Shown here one piece after another: positions 43,540 through 52,480 of a DNA stretch of 55,207 nucleotides. Location of the stretch: NCBI GenBank assembly GCA_964611385.1, contig CAZSXS010000011.1, positions 1 to 55,207 on the forward strand, in the 5' to 3' direction. Position 1 is the stretch's first letter, and every line of letters starts with the position of its first letter. Source of the DNA: CAZSXS01 sp964611385 (GTDB lineage: Bacteria > Bacillota > Clostridia > Lachnospirales > CAYPQA01). The notes beneath the pieces are model-generated. The model was not told the origin of the DNA, made no database searches, and saw nothing but the letters and a program-made list of their open reading frames with translations. The translations under genes and the position numbers were made by a program.

Positions 43540-43582
43540 GTGTACACCCCCCATCCTCATCTTTCAAAAAAGCCGATCATTG
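43540..43582 (+). repeat. Family D unit copy
   Basis: CACCCCCCATCCTCATCTTTC and TCAAAAAAGCCGATCATTG match the inverted form of CGGCTTTTTTGAAAG plus purine tract. Confidence 0.55.
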
Positions 43583-43605
43583 CACTCAAATGAACAGTTT
43601 ACCAA

Positions 43606-43633
43606 TTGCTTTTTTTATTATTTACTGTATAAT
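43606..43633 (+). promoter_or_regulatory. Promoter of the 43819 secreted-protein gene
   Basis: TTGCTT (43606-43611), a 16-base spacer and an extended TGTATAAT (-10 at 43628-43633). Confidence 0.5.
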
Positions 43634-43694
43634 AGACGTAAGCTATTGGGGTGTTTGGGGTGTCGCCGAAGTCATAGCGCCCTCTATGCCAATA

Positions 43695-43791
43695 TACTCA
43701 GTCTCTTAAACATTTACCAGCCGCCATCATCAGCTTGGTTAGATTCTATTATTTAGGGCGGCGGCTTTGCAAAGCTGAACGTGACTGAGAA
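43695..43791 (+). repeat. Dispersed repeat, family A copy 5
   Basis: TACTCAGTCTCTTAAAC... to ...GTGACTGAGAA, with CAGCCGCC and GGGCGGCGGC arms. It lies in the 5' UTR of the 43819 gene, 16 bases before its ribosome binding site. Confidence 0.88.
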
Positions 43792-43818
43792 TAGCAATAA
43801 AAAATCGGGAGGCAATTC

Positions 43819-44742
43819 ATGAAAAAATTATTAGCAAGTGTATTGGCAGTCACCATCAGTATCGGATCCGCTTTTACTGTTTTTGCAGATAACCCGAAGG
43901 GCTACCCTTCTACAACACAAATGCAGGGAAAGGAAGTCACAGCTCAGGAAGCACTTCAAACAGCTCTTTCGAATATTGAAAATTATAGTACTTACCATAT
44001 GAGCTCTTATATGAACTCATATGCGATTACGAACATAATGGGCATGGAATCAGAAGTCAATTCCGTTGCTACCAATGAAGGTGTCTTTAAAGACGGTAAA
44101 TACTTCATGTCCAATCGCCAAAAAACGATTTCTCCTATGGGAGACCAAGAGATGAATTATGATCTCTATTTTAATGGGAGCAAAATTTTCATGGATTTTG
44201 GTGACGGCTGGGAAGATTTAGGCCAATCTGTGTCCAACGTAATGAACAGCATTATGGGTAACTTATCAAACAATCAGGCGATTTTAGAAAGCAAGCAATT
44301 GGAACTGTTTGGTCAGGACTCTGTTTATTTCCTTCCAAGCGAGGAAATCGATGGTCGTTCCTATTATAAAATCTACGTTACCGTGAATGGTGATGAGGTT
44401 AAGAATTTGTTGAATGGCGTTCTGGACCCAGAGTTATTGGGGGGATTTACTACCGAACTGATAGAAGAAACTGATCCTGATGAAGAGGTAGATGCTGAAA
44501 CTACAGACAGCATTGTAGAACTTGTTGGTGCAATGATGCAGAACATGAATTTGAGCTACGATTATACCTACTACATTGATGCGGAAACTTTGACTTTTAG
44601 CAAGTTGAAGATGGATATGAACATGAGTTTTTCTACTAACATTGAAGGCTATAGTATGCAAATGACTAATATTACCAACATGCTGATGAGCTTCTATGAT
44701 TTTGGCGCTGAGGTAGAACTTCCAGAGATTGAGTTAGAGTAA
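43819..44742 (+). CDS. Secreted protein of unknown function (DUF6612/LppX-like layout)
   Basis: The 307-residue protein has a signal peptide (MKKLLASVLAVTISIGSAF then TVFADNP, cleavage after VFA). There is no lipobox cysteine, so it is probably released or wall-retained. The mature part, with ALQTALSNIENYSTYHMSS early on and KYFMSNRQKTISPMGDQEMNYDLYFNGSKIFMDFGDGWEDL, resembles the LolA/LppX-like beta-sheet layout of DUF6612 proteins. That resemblance is by pattern only. GGGAGGC precedes the ATG. A family A repeat lies in its leader and a terminator follows. Confidence 0.7.
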   Translation: MKKLLASVLAVTISIGSAFTVFADNPKGYPSTTQMQGKEVTAQEALQTALSNIENYSTYHMSSYMNSYAITNIMGMESEVNSVATNEGVFKDGKYFMSNRQKTISPMGDQEMNYDLYFNGSKIFMDFGDGWEDLGQSVSNVMNSIMGNLSNNQAILESKQLELFGQDSVYFLPSEEIDGRSYYKIYVTVNGDEVKNLLNGVLDPELLGGFTTELIEETDPDEEVDAETTDSIVELVGAMMQNMNLSYDYTYYIDAETLTFSKLKMDMNMSFSTNIEGYSMQMTNITNMLMSFYDFGAEVELPEIELE

Positions 44743-44762
44743 AGAGAATCTGCTTTAAACTG

Positions 44763-44807
44763 AAAAGCTGTTGCAAGCCGAATTCTTCGGTGAGCAACAG
44801 CTTTTTT
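44763..44807 (+). terminator. Terminator after 43819 gene
   Basis: AAAAGCTGTTGC pairs with GCAACAGCTTTT, with an inner GCCGAA/TTCGGT stem and a T-run. Confidence 0.9.
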
Positions 44808-44865
44808 CTATACATACCAGCACAAAATAATTGTCGAAAATCAAAGGATTTTGTCTAAATAAAAA

Positions 44866-44894
44866 TTGACTTGAAAATATCCAACGGATATAAT
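44866..44894 (+). promoter_or_regulatory. Promoter of SLH gene 2
   Basis: TTGACT (44866-44871) and a perfect TATAAT (44889-44894) have a 17-base spacer. Confidence 0.8.
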
Positions 44895-44986
44895 TCTTTT
44901 GGCGAATCCAACACCCTTTTGTGTGTAGTTCGTCTGTTGTGGTGTGTTGTGACTGTTTTGCCATCTATGGCACGAGGAGGATATAT

Positions 44987-47900
44987 ATGAAAAGCATAAT
45001 ACCCATTATTCTCACTGTTACAATGGTTTTGTCTTTGTTGCTAGGAATACCGCCCGCTTATGGGGCAACCTCAACGGATCCCAGCCCTGGGAACCCTTTT
45101 ACAGAAACCCTGGATTTAAGACTAGGCAGCATACTTTTTGAGGATGTTGGCGGTGCGTTGCAGCTCAGCTACACATCCTATGACGGAAGTCTGGTGAGGC
45201 TACAAAACCTTTCCTATGAAACAGAATACACCATACTGCAAAGCAATCCCACAATCCCCACGGGAAATAACATTATCATCAAAGGCACAGGCGGTAAAAA
45301 GGTTAATATAAGCCTTGACAATATTAATATCAAAACCACGTCTTATTCGGTCACGCCGATAAAAATCGGTGCAGGTCGTGAAGATGCTGCGACAGCTAGG
45401 CTTCGGCTGATAGGAGATAATCATGCCGTCAGTGCCCTTCCTGTTAGCAGCAATGCCAGTGATCAAAGAGGCTTTTCTCATGCCGGTATCTATGTTTCAT
45501 TGGGCTCTACGCTGATTCTTGAAGGACCCGGCTCCATTACCGCCAAGGGTGGGGGATATGCTGCCGGGATTGGCGCTGAGGATTATTCCGGTAATAACCT
45601 GAATGAATCCCCAGGAAACATTATCATTAACAGTGGAACCGTAACGGCTGTGAGCGGGTATGCTGCTGCGGCAATCGGTGGCACCAGAAACGGAGCTGGC
45701 GGAACGGTGACCATTAACGGCGGTACAATCAATGCAATGGGCACCCAAAACAATGCAGAACTTAATGTTGGTGCCGGAATCGGTGGTGGCAGTACTGGTA
45801 ATGGTGGCAAGACGATTATCAACGGCGGCACGGTAAATGTAATGGGTGACCATACTGGCAAACCACCCTATGAATGGTATGGAGCCGCCATTGGAGGGGG
45901 GCGACAGGGAGGTCCGGGCATCCTCATCCTTAACGGCGGAACCATTAATACAGTCGGCTCTACCCCTGATGGGAGAGTACTTGGCGCCGGTTCCGGATGG
46001 ACGGCAAGTGCAGGCAACTTTGTCATTACAGGCGGCAACCTCAGCAATAATGCCGTGCTGAACTACCTTAGTCCCAAAAGTGCGGAATCCGGTGGTGTAA
46101 ACGTATACAAGACCACACTCAATCTAATAGCCCTGTTGCCAGCAGGCAGTGCGCTAGGTCCAGCCAACATTACTGATAGCGATTACAGTTTCAATGATGT
46201 GCGGACGGATGCCAGCGGAAAGTTAAGCCTCTACTTACCAGAAAGTATTGGAAGCATTACAACTGGTGACTTTGTTGGTAGAGGATATGGCGCTTGGGTT
46301 ACGACCAACCATACTGCTGTCATGCAACGATATGTGAGACTTCAGATGGGTGCAACAAGGGAGCTTAGTGCAACATCGGCGCTTCTGGACTTTACTCCTA
46401 TGGAAAGCGGAACCGTTTACTATGTCAAAAGAAGCAGTCCCACAACAAACGCATCTGACATCATCAACGATCCCAGTAAAGTGACTGTTCCTGTAACAGC
46501 GGGTTCCCTCCAAACTGCTGCACTTACAGGCCTGACAGAGGACAGTAGCTATACCTATTATTTTGTAGCTCAGGCCTCTATTGATAACAGCTATTCAGAG
46601 GTAAAGAGCGTAAGAATCCAAACACCCCTTGCTCCCCCTTCCCTTGCGGACTTTAGTATAGACTATGAGGCTGAAACCCTAAACGCACAATCCAGACTCA
46701 ACTGTATACTGGAAATGGCAGAATGCGAAGACCCTGAATCATGGACCCCTGTAAGCACAGAAGGAATCGACATAAGCCCTTATCTGAGTACGGTAGGCAG
46801 TGAGGACACATTCCTCTACCTAAGAAGGAAAGCGTCTACTGGCAGCAGCAGCGTAGCCTTCCCATTTCTCATCCCTAAGCGTCCAGCAGCTCCCCTTCCA
46901 AAGACTGTAACAAAGGACACAGACTACTTGCGTCTTGACCACCTCAGCGGTGAGGAACATAGCATAGATGATTGGGCTGGTACCAATACCACAGGACTAT
47001 TTACAGATTTGCGTCCCGCAACCAGTTATACTATTAAAAGCCGTATTGCCGCAACCCCTACTTCCTTCCGCTCAGCAGAAATCAGCACGACAACGAACAC
47101 GTTGATTCCTGTGAGTGAAATCACCCACTCAGGAGCAGGCGCGCTGATTAGCGGCAACATGGCAAGCGCAGACAAAACAAAAGTAGACTTTGGAGAAACG
47201 ATCTGTTTCACCCTTGAAAGCACAGCGGATTACAGTCCAATGTTGCTGCTGCAAGGCAGTCCGGTTTCCCTTGTCAAGGATGGTGACAATCTGCGTTGGA
47301 GCTATGTTTATGCTGTAGCGGAGGGGGACACCAGTATTAATGCAGAGGCCATCTTTAACCCTAGAGCCTTAAGTTCGATTTCCGGCATTGGGATGCAAAA
47401 CCTATATGCGGATGATGTAAACAATGTAAGCCCCGAGGCCTTAAAGGCATACTTGGATAACAATGTACCCGTAAGACCTTTCTATGACAACGGAACCGAA
47501 GGAGACCCTATCGTAGCCAATTATAGCCTGCAAGGGGACTCTTGGAGTGCAAAGGGTGGAATCTATACTTTCATCGCTTCCGTTGAGGATAAAAGCTGCG
47601 ACATTTTGCTGCAAGTTCAAGCGGTACAGGCCACAGCTACAGCACCGAGTCCCATTATAAAGATGATGGAACCGGAAAAAGGCTATGACAGATATGAACA
47701 AATCGGCTTAGCAGATACTATATGCCTTAGCTTCAGCGCTCAAGGCTATGCCCCAAGCAGTGGCAGCTACCCTGTCACTTGGTCGGCCATTCCCCCGGAC
47801 TTCGGAAAAGCGCCAACAGTAAGTCCACAAGTCTTTACCGGAAGCATTATCTTTCCCCCATGGGCCAGCGGTAGCGACAGCATCAGTGCCTATGTCACCA

Positions 47901-50449
47901 TCCAAGACAACACCATCCCTGTAACGAATGTTTTGCTTGCCTACAGCCACACAGGCAAGGGCAGCGTTATGGTAAGTGTGGACGGCAGTCCCTTAGCAAG
48001 TGGCACAGAGGTGACAAGCGGCAGTGCCTTGCATATTAGCATTGCACCAGATTCTGGATGGTATACGCATAGTCTTATGGTCAATAATATTCCCGTTGCT
48101 ATGATAGGTGACAGCTACAGCCTTCTTGTTTTTGAAAACACCAATTTGCAGGTTCACTTTGCTCCAGACGTCCTTACGGGCACTGTTTCGATTTCAGGCG
48201 AAAAGCGCTTTGGCGAGAGTCTTCGAGCTGATTTAAATGACTCAAACAACACAGGAACCCTCAGCTATGCTTGGTATCGTGAGACTACGTTAGTAGGCAG
48301 CGGAGGATCATACAGCTTGGGGTCACAAGACATCGGTAGTAGCTTAATCGTTCAGGTAACAAGCTCAGAACAGACTGGGAGACTTTTGGGACAGACGTCA
48401 CGTATTGCCAAGGCCCCAAACCACCTAATTCCACCAGTTCCTGTTTTAGCTTCAAAAGCTCAAACCAGTCTAAGCCTGGAGGCAGTTTTGGGCTATGAAT
48501 ATTCAATAGATGGAATCAATTGGCAGGTAAAGAATGTGTTTGAGTCCTTAGCGCCAGGTACTACATACCGATTCTTGCAAAGGGTAGCAGAAACAGCAAC
48601 ACAAGAGGCATCCGTTGCCAGTGAAGCCCTGTATGTTATAACTGACAGCGTTGAAGACGAAGAAGGCGCAGATACGGGTGAAGGTAATAATGGTGATGAA
48701 GACAATACAGGTAATGAAGACAATGCAGGGAGTGAGGACAACACAGGTAATGAGGACAACACAGGTAATGAGGATAACACAGGTAATGAGGATAACACAG
48801 GTAATGAGGACAACACAGGCGATGAAGGCAACACAGGTGATGAAGGAAACACAGGCAATGAAAGCGGTAGTACTGGTGAAGGGGGCAATGGTTCATCCAA
48901 CCCTGATTACGATTCCAACGACAGTGACAGCTCAATGAATAACAATGATAGCTCAAATAATAACAATGACAGTTCAAACAACGGCAGTGACAACTCAAAC
49001 AACAGCAGCAACACGAACACGCCAAGCATGGAAGATACTAGCCTGAACGACTCAACCCTAGGTAGCCTAGGTGGAGATGTTCAAAACCCAGACAGTCCAA
49101 CTTCAGACAGTCATAGCCCCAATAGTACCTCAGACCGCTCCAGCCTAAGCAGTCTAAATTATGACAAAAGTAACAGCTTCCCATCCTTGCCAACTGAACT
49201 GGTTAAAGTCAGTGTATACAAAAGTAACGATGCCATAACAGCAAGTATTCAACTTGAGGTCACTACTGAGAAGGATAAGGATAAGGACAACGCAACTAGT
49301 GTTATGATATCAGATCGCCTTATAGAGGAAGTCATTCAATCCGCAAGTGAGAAAGCGATTACACTAAAGCAGCAGGAAAAGCAAGAATTGCAGTATTCAG
49401 TTTCAGTTTCGTTTGTTTTGCCTCAGACAGATACTGCAAGCGCTGTCAATATCACGCTTTCAAAGGACGCTCTTTCCAAGCTAGCAAAGAGCACAAGCAG
49501 CGTTACTTTTTCAGCATCTTTTGTCACGATTCAGTTATACGATCAAGCATTGTTGGAAATTGCTAACACCGCAGAGGGCGAGGTCACAATCAGGGCAAGT
49601 CTTATGGATCCGACAAGCCTGCCACCCCATACCCAGCAAGCGATAGGGGAGAAACCGGTCTATGATTTCACCATAGAAAGCAAGGGAAAGATACTCTCGG
49701 ACTTTGGGAATGGCACAGCACTGATCACAATTCCTTATACACCGGAAGCGGGAGAGGATACAGACGCTATTGTTTTATACTACATTACCTCAGCAGGTGA
49801 TTTGGAAGTCATCCAGTACTGCAGTTATGATGTAAAAACCAAAACGGTATCGTTTTTGGCTCATCATTTTTCAAGCTATGCCATTGGGTATCAGCCCGTT
49901 CATTTTGACGATGTACATAACGAATGGTTTGCTCATAGCATAAACTTTGTTGCTGCCCGGGCCTTGTTCAGTGGTGTTGGTGAGCAGCGCTTTGATCCCG
50001 AAGGAGCCATGACCAGAGCCATGTTTGTCAGTGTCCTTGCACGACTGGATGAGGCAGAGCTACAGGATCCAAAAGAAAGCAGTTTTATGGATGTAGCCCA
50101 GAACGCTTGGTATGCTTCCTCTGTCACTTGGGCAGCAGAAAAAAAGATCGTGCAGGGCGTAGGGGAAGGTCTTTTTGCTCCCAATCAAGCGATCAGCCGA
50201 GAGGAAATGGCAGTCATGCTCTACAATTATTTAAACCATAAAGGCATTACACTCCCGCAAGAAAAGGACAGTACAAGCTTTGAAGACAACAGTCTGATTA
50301 GCCCATGGGCACGGACAGCAGTGGAGGATCTTTATAATCACGGTATCATCAACGGTGTCGGTGATAACCAATTTGCGCCTAAGGCTACAGCAAACAGAGC
50401 CAGCGTAGCAACGTTATTTATGAACTTGATCAAAACAATTGTGAAATAG
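44987..50449 (+). CDS. SLH-domain surface protein 2 (1820 aa)
   Basis: A very large secreted protein. From the N-terminus there is a signal peptide (about 27 residues, ending PPAYGA), then glycine-rich repeats of the parallel beta-helix type (about 160-340; GGTVTINGGTINAMG and variants). Several beta-sandwich-like segments follow. An acidic tandem repeat (N-T-G-N/D-E-D/G, about 1230-1300) and a Ser/Asn-rich linker come next. The domain shared with surface protein 1 (KPVYDFTIESKGKILSDFGNGTALITIPYTP) precedes three SLH repeats (about 1630-1818: FDDVHNEWFAHSINF, FMDVAQNAWYASSVTWA, FEDNSLISPWARTAVEDL) that anchor to the wall. ATG at 44987 follows AGGAGG; upstream codons overlap the leader. Confidence 0.92.
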   Translation: MKSIIPIILTVTMVLSLLLGIPPAYGATSTDPSPGNPFTETLDLRLGSILFEDVGGALQLSYTSYDGSLVRLQNLSYETEYTILQSNPTIPTGNNIIIKGTGGKKVNISLDNINIKTTSYSVTPIKIGAGREDAATARLRLIGDNHAVSALPVSSNASDQRGFSHAGIYVSLGSTLILEGPGSITAKGGGYAAGIGAEDYSGNNLNESPGNIIINSGTVTAVSGYAAAAIGGTRNGAGGTVTINGGTINAMGTQNNAELNVGAGIGGGSTGNGGKTIINGGTVNVMGDHTGKPPYEWYGAAIGGGRQGGPGILILNGGTINTVGSTPDGRVLGAGSGWTASAGNFVITGGNLSNNAVLNYLSPKSAESGGVNVYKTTLNLIALLPAGSALGPANITDSDYSFNDVRTDASGKLSLYLPESIGSITTGDFVGRGYGAWVTTNHTAVMQRYVRLQMGATRELSATSALLDFTPMESGTVYYVKRSSPTTNASDIINDPSKVTVPVTAGSLQTAALTGLTEDSSYTYYFVAQASIDNSYSEVKSVRIQTPLAPPSLADFSIDYEAETLNAQSRLNCILEMAECEDPESWTPVSTEGIDISPYLSTVGSEDTFLYLRRKASTGSSSVAFPFLIPKRPAAPLPKTVTKDTDYLRLDHLSGEEHSIDDWAGTNTTGLFTDLRPATSYTIKSRIAATPTSFRSAEISTTTNTLIPVSEITHSGAGALISGNMASADKTKVDFGETICFTLESTADYSPMLLLQGSPVSLVKDGDNLRWSYVYAVAEGDTSINAEAIFNPRALSSISGIGMQNLYADDVNNVSPEALKAYLDNNVPVRPFYDNGTEGDPIVANYSLQGDSWSAKGGIYTFIASVEDKSCDILLQVQAVQATATAPSPIIKMMEPEKGYDRYEQIGLADTICLSFSAQGYAPSSGSYPVTWSAIPPDFGKAPTVSPQVFTGSIIFPPWASGSDSISAYVTIQDNTIPVTNVLLAYSHTGKGSVMVSVDGSPLASGTEVTSGSALHISIAPDSGWYTHSLMVNNIPVAMIGDSYSLLVFENTNLQVHFAPDVLTGTVSISGEKRFGESLRADLNDSNNTGTLSYAWYRETTLVGSGGSYSLGSQDIGSSLIVQVTSSEQTGRLLGQTSRIAKAPNHLIPPVPVLASKAQTSLSLEAVLGYEYSIDGINWQVKNVFESLAPGTTYRFLQRVAETATQEASVASEALYVITDSVEDEEGADTGEGNNGDEDNTGNEDNAGSEDNTGNEDNTGNEDNTGNEDNTGNEDNTGDEGNTGDEGNTGNESGSTGEGGNGSSNPDYDSNDSDSSMNNNDSSNNNNDSSNNGSDNSNNSSNTNTPSMEDTSLNDSTLGSLGGDVQNPDSPTSDSHSPNSTSDRSSLSSLNYDKSNSFPSLPTELVKVSVYKSNDAITASIQLEVTTEKDKDKDNATSVMISDRLIEEVIQSASEKAITLKQQEKQELQYSVSVSFVLPQTDTASAVNITLSKDALSKLAKSTSSVTFSASFVTIQLYDQALLEIANTAEGEVTIRASLMDPTSLPPHTQQAIGEKPVYDFTIESKGKILSDFGNGTALITIPYTPEAGEDTDAIVLYYITSAGDLEVIQYCSYDVKTKTVSFLAHHFSSYAIGYQPVHFDDVHNEWFAHSINFVAARALFSGVGEQRFDPEGAMTRAMFVSVLARLDEAELQDPKESSFMDVAQNAWYASSVTWAAEKKIVQGVGEGLFAPNQAISREEMAVMLYNYLNHKGITLPQEKDSTSFEDNSLISPWARTAVEDLYNHGIINGVGDNQFAPKATANRASVATLFMNLIKTIVK

Positions 50450-50489
50450 ATGGCTGCTGCCCTGATGTACACATCCTTTGTCTATCACG

Positions 50490-50665
50490 CTATACTACAA
50501 ACGGGCATTACATCAAAGCACGTGCAAAGTAACATAGGTATCCAAGTCCAAGCCGCAGAAGGGAATGCCCCTCCACTAGTGCTGATCGCAAGCCGTTTCG
50601 GAGGGCATCCCTTCTGCGGCTTTCAACGAATCGCTTTGTACAACTTGTACTCGTTCATAGTCTAG
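50490..50665 (-). repeat. Family B structured repeat, copy 2 (inverted)
   Basis: Read on the minus strand it aligns over its whole length with 36213-36386. Core hairpin 50550-50622 has AAGCCGCAGAAGGGA / TCCCTTCTGCGGCTT arms and the same AAACGGCTTGCGAT apical segment. The C/G pair that is A/T in copy 1 is a compensatory change. A short ORF here (50450-50665) is not a gene. Confidence 0.88.
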
Positions 50666-50873
50666 TGAAACTGCTAAATTTTCAAATTCCCTGTGTCTTC
50701 ATTGATAAGAAACTTTGCCTTCCATACAATATATATCAAAAAGCTGAACTTAAGAGCGGGATATGAGCTTAAAAATTTACTGAGAAGTGTTGCAATAAAT
50801 TGAAATGAAAAACGCCTTAATAGAGTGATGGCCATCAAATGACAAAGTCACTGAAAGGCGGTTGGCAGAGCAA

Positions 50874-51371
50874 ATGGAAAGCCTGAGAAAGAATCTTGTA
50901 TCCTATGTCAAGAAGAAATTTTACACAAGGCGCAACATCACAGACAGAGCTGATGATATTGTTAATCAGGCTTTTCTTGATGTGATGAAATCTCCCAGTT
51001 TTAGCATGGAGCAGTATAATTTCGGGTATATGTCAGTCGCTTGTATCCGAACAGCTTACAAGGTGTTCCATAGAAATGACCGTGACGAAGACATCTTACT
51101 CAATTTTGAAATGACCGAGCCACTAATTGATGAGGAGAGCTTTGTAGAAGAGATTGAAAGGGCAGAGGACACAGCATTGATCCTTCAGTCCTTACAGATC
51201 CTCAAGCAAGTCGAACAAATCATTATCAGAGAGCGCTATTACGGAAACTTTTCTTTTCGTGAAATTAGTGAGCGTCATGGGATTAATTTGAACACGGTCT
51301 TATCACATCACCGAAGGGCTCTTGAAAAACTAAGACCCATCCTTTCACTGTATTTTCAGTATCATGAATGA
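50874..51371 (+). CDS. Sigma-70-family (ECF-like) RNA polymerase sigma factor
   Basis: The protein has about 165 residues. Region 2-like helices are at the N-terminus (RNITDRADDIVNQAFLDVM...YMSVACIRTAYKVFHRND). A clear region 4 helix-turn-helix (VEQIIIRERYYGNFSFREISERHGINLNTVLSHHRRALEKLRP) is at about 115-160. There is no extra regulatory domain. ATG 50874 is preferred, as AAAGGCGG lies 12 bases upstream; TTG at 50862 is an alternative with too short spacing. No anti-sigma gene adjoins. The next gene, 18 bases later, encodes an MCP/CheW hybrid, suggesting that the hybrid feeds signals to this sigma. Confidence 0.82.
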   Translation: MESLRKNLVSYVKKKFYTRRNITDRADDIVNQAFLDVMKSPSFSMEQYNFGYMSVACIRTAYKVFHRNDRDEDILLNFEMTEPLIDEESFVEEIERAEDTALILQSLQILKQVEQIIIRERYYGNFSFREISERHGINLNTVLSHHRRALEKLRPILSLYFQYHE

Positions 51372-51389
51372 ACGCTAGGAGGCGATTTT

Positions 51390-52241
51390 ATGAAAAATGA
51401 GAAAAAAATTTGGCAAATGGAGCAGTATGCCCATAAGGCATGGACAGTATCTCTCGTGTTGGCGCAAGAAGCAGCGAGAGCTGGGCAACACGGAAAAGGC
51501 TACGCCGTTGTGGCACACGAAGCACGGATGCTGGCTGACAAACTGTTCGAGTATACAGAGAAGGCTCGCTTTGAGGGCGATGATGAGGGTAGGTTCAAGG
51601 GCATTGTGGACTTTGCAATCATGACGAAGTTTCTATCGGTCAATGCGGCGATTGAAATCCAACATATGGCAGAAATCTGCATGGACTTTAATATACCGAA
51701 GAGTATGTCTGTTTTTGCAGAGGAACTTCGCAGGATTGCCATCGGACTTGATGGGCTTGCAGACAAAAGCATATGGCAAAAGCCTTTTGTCATACCAGAA
51801 GTAGCCTCGCCATCGCAAACAGCAGCCGGGTGCTTCTTTTTATACAGCATCTGTGGCTATCCACTGATTGAAAATATTTTAAATATTTATGAGGTATGTT
51901 ATGCGCGCAAGTCCGATACCGAGGGAGCAACTTTTTACCTCAGAGGCTTGAAAGTACCCATCCTCAATTGTTACCGCCGTTTTGATTTACCGTACACGAG
52001 TTATGATGCCGATCGGCAGACAGTTATCCTCCTCTGCCCTGACCGAGTGAATCATCCAGATCAGCGATATGCTGTACTGATTGACGAGTTGGACGTGAAT
52101 GCATTATTTAATTCAATGGCGGGTTGTGCGGTTCCGGTGGAAAAGGGACACGCCTTTGCCGACTACGCACGCGAGTGCTGGGATGCCGTCGGCGGTGATC
52201 AACTCATCTTTATGGATTGGCAAAAGTTAATTTCTAAATAA
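51390..52241 (+). CDS. Soluble MCP-tip/CheW-domain hybrid protein
   Basis: A 283-residue cytosolic protein without membrane helices or HAMP. Residues 20-60 (LAQEAARAGQHGKGYAVVAHEARMLADK) match the highly conserved hairpin tip of methyl-accepting chemotaxis proteins, normally N-A-A-I-E-A-A-R-A-G-E-x-G-x-G-F-A-V-V-A. Residues about 145-280 form a complete CheW-like domain (CFFLYSICGYPLIENILNIYEVC...LRGLKVPILNCYRRFDLP...YAVLIDELD...IFMDWQKLI). The helix region between is short, giving a minimal receptor-adaptor fusion. AGGAGG precedes the ATG. It is coupled to the sigma factor gene; CheA is not in the window. Confidence 0.75.
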   Translation: MKNEKKIWQMEQYAHKAWTVSLVLAQEAARAGQHGKGYAVVAHEARMLADKLFEYTEKARFEGDDEGRFKGIVDFAIMTKFLSVNAAIEIQHMAEICMDFNIPKSMSVFAEELRRIAIGLDGLADKSIWQKPFVIPEVASPSQTAAGCFFLYSICGYPLIENILNIYEVCYARKSDTEGATFYLRGLKVPILNCYRRFDLPYTSYDADRQTVILLCPDRVNHPDQRYAVLIDELDVNALFNSMAGCAVPVEKGHAFADYARECWDAVGGDQLIFMDWQKLISK

Positions 52242-52480
52242 TTACAATCAACCCTGAAAAACTCCCCTGTCTTTTTTAATGGCAAAACGATATAGTATGG
52301 CCAGGCAAACACGGAACCGAAAAGAGCGCTGTGCTTATTGCAAAAAGCATATTCTTCACCCCCGGAATGCGTATACGCCTACCCCCTTTTTTATTATTTT
52401 TCGAATTACCTGCTATAATTTGTATCGCAAGAAGGTGTGCCTGTATCGCCGGCGAAGTAAATGAAGGATAACAGAAGATG

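Noticed and set aside
50450..50665. 71-residue ORF after SLH gene 2
   Set aside because: It is almost entirely the family B repeat and begins directly at the previous stop.
52279..52464. 61-residue basic ORF
   Set aside because: No ribosome binding site, and the composition is typical of random translation of AT/GC-mixed intergenic DNA.
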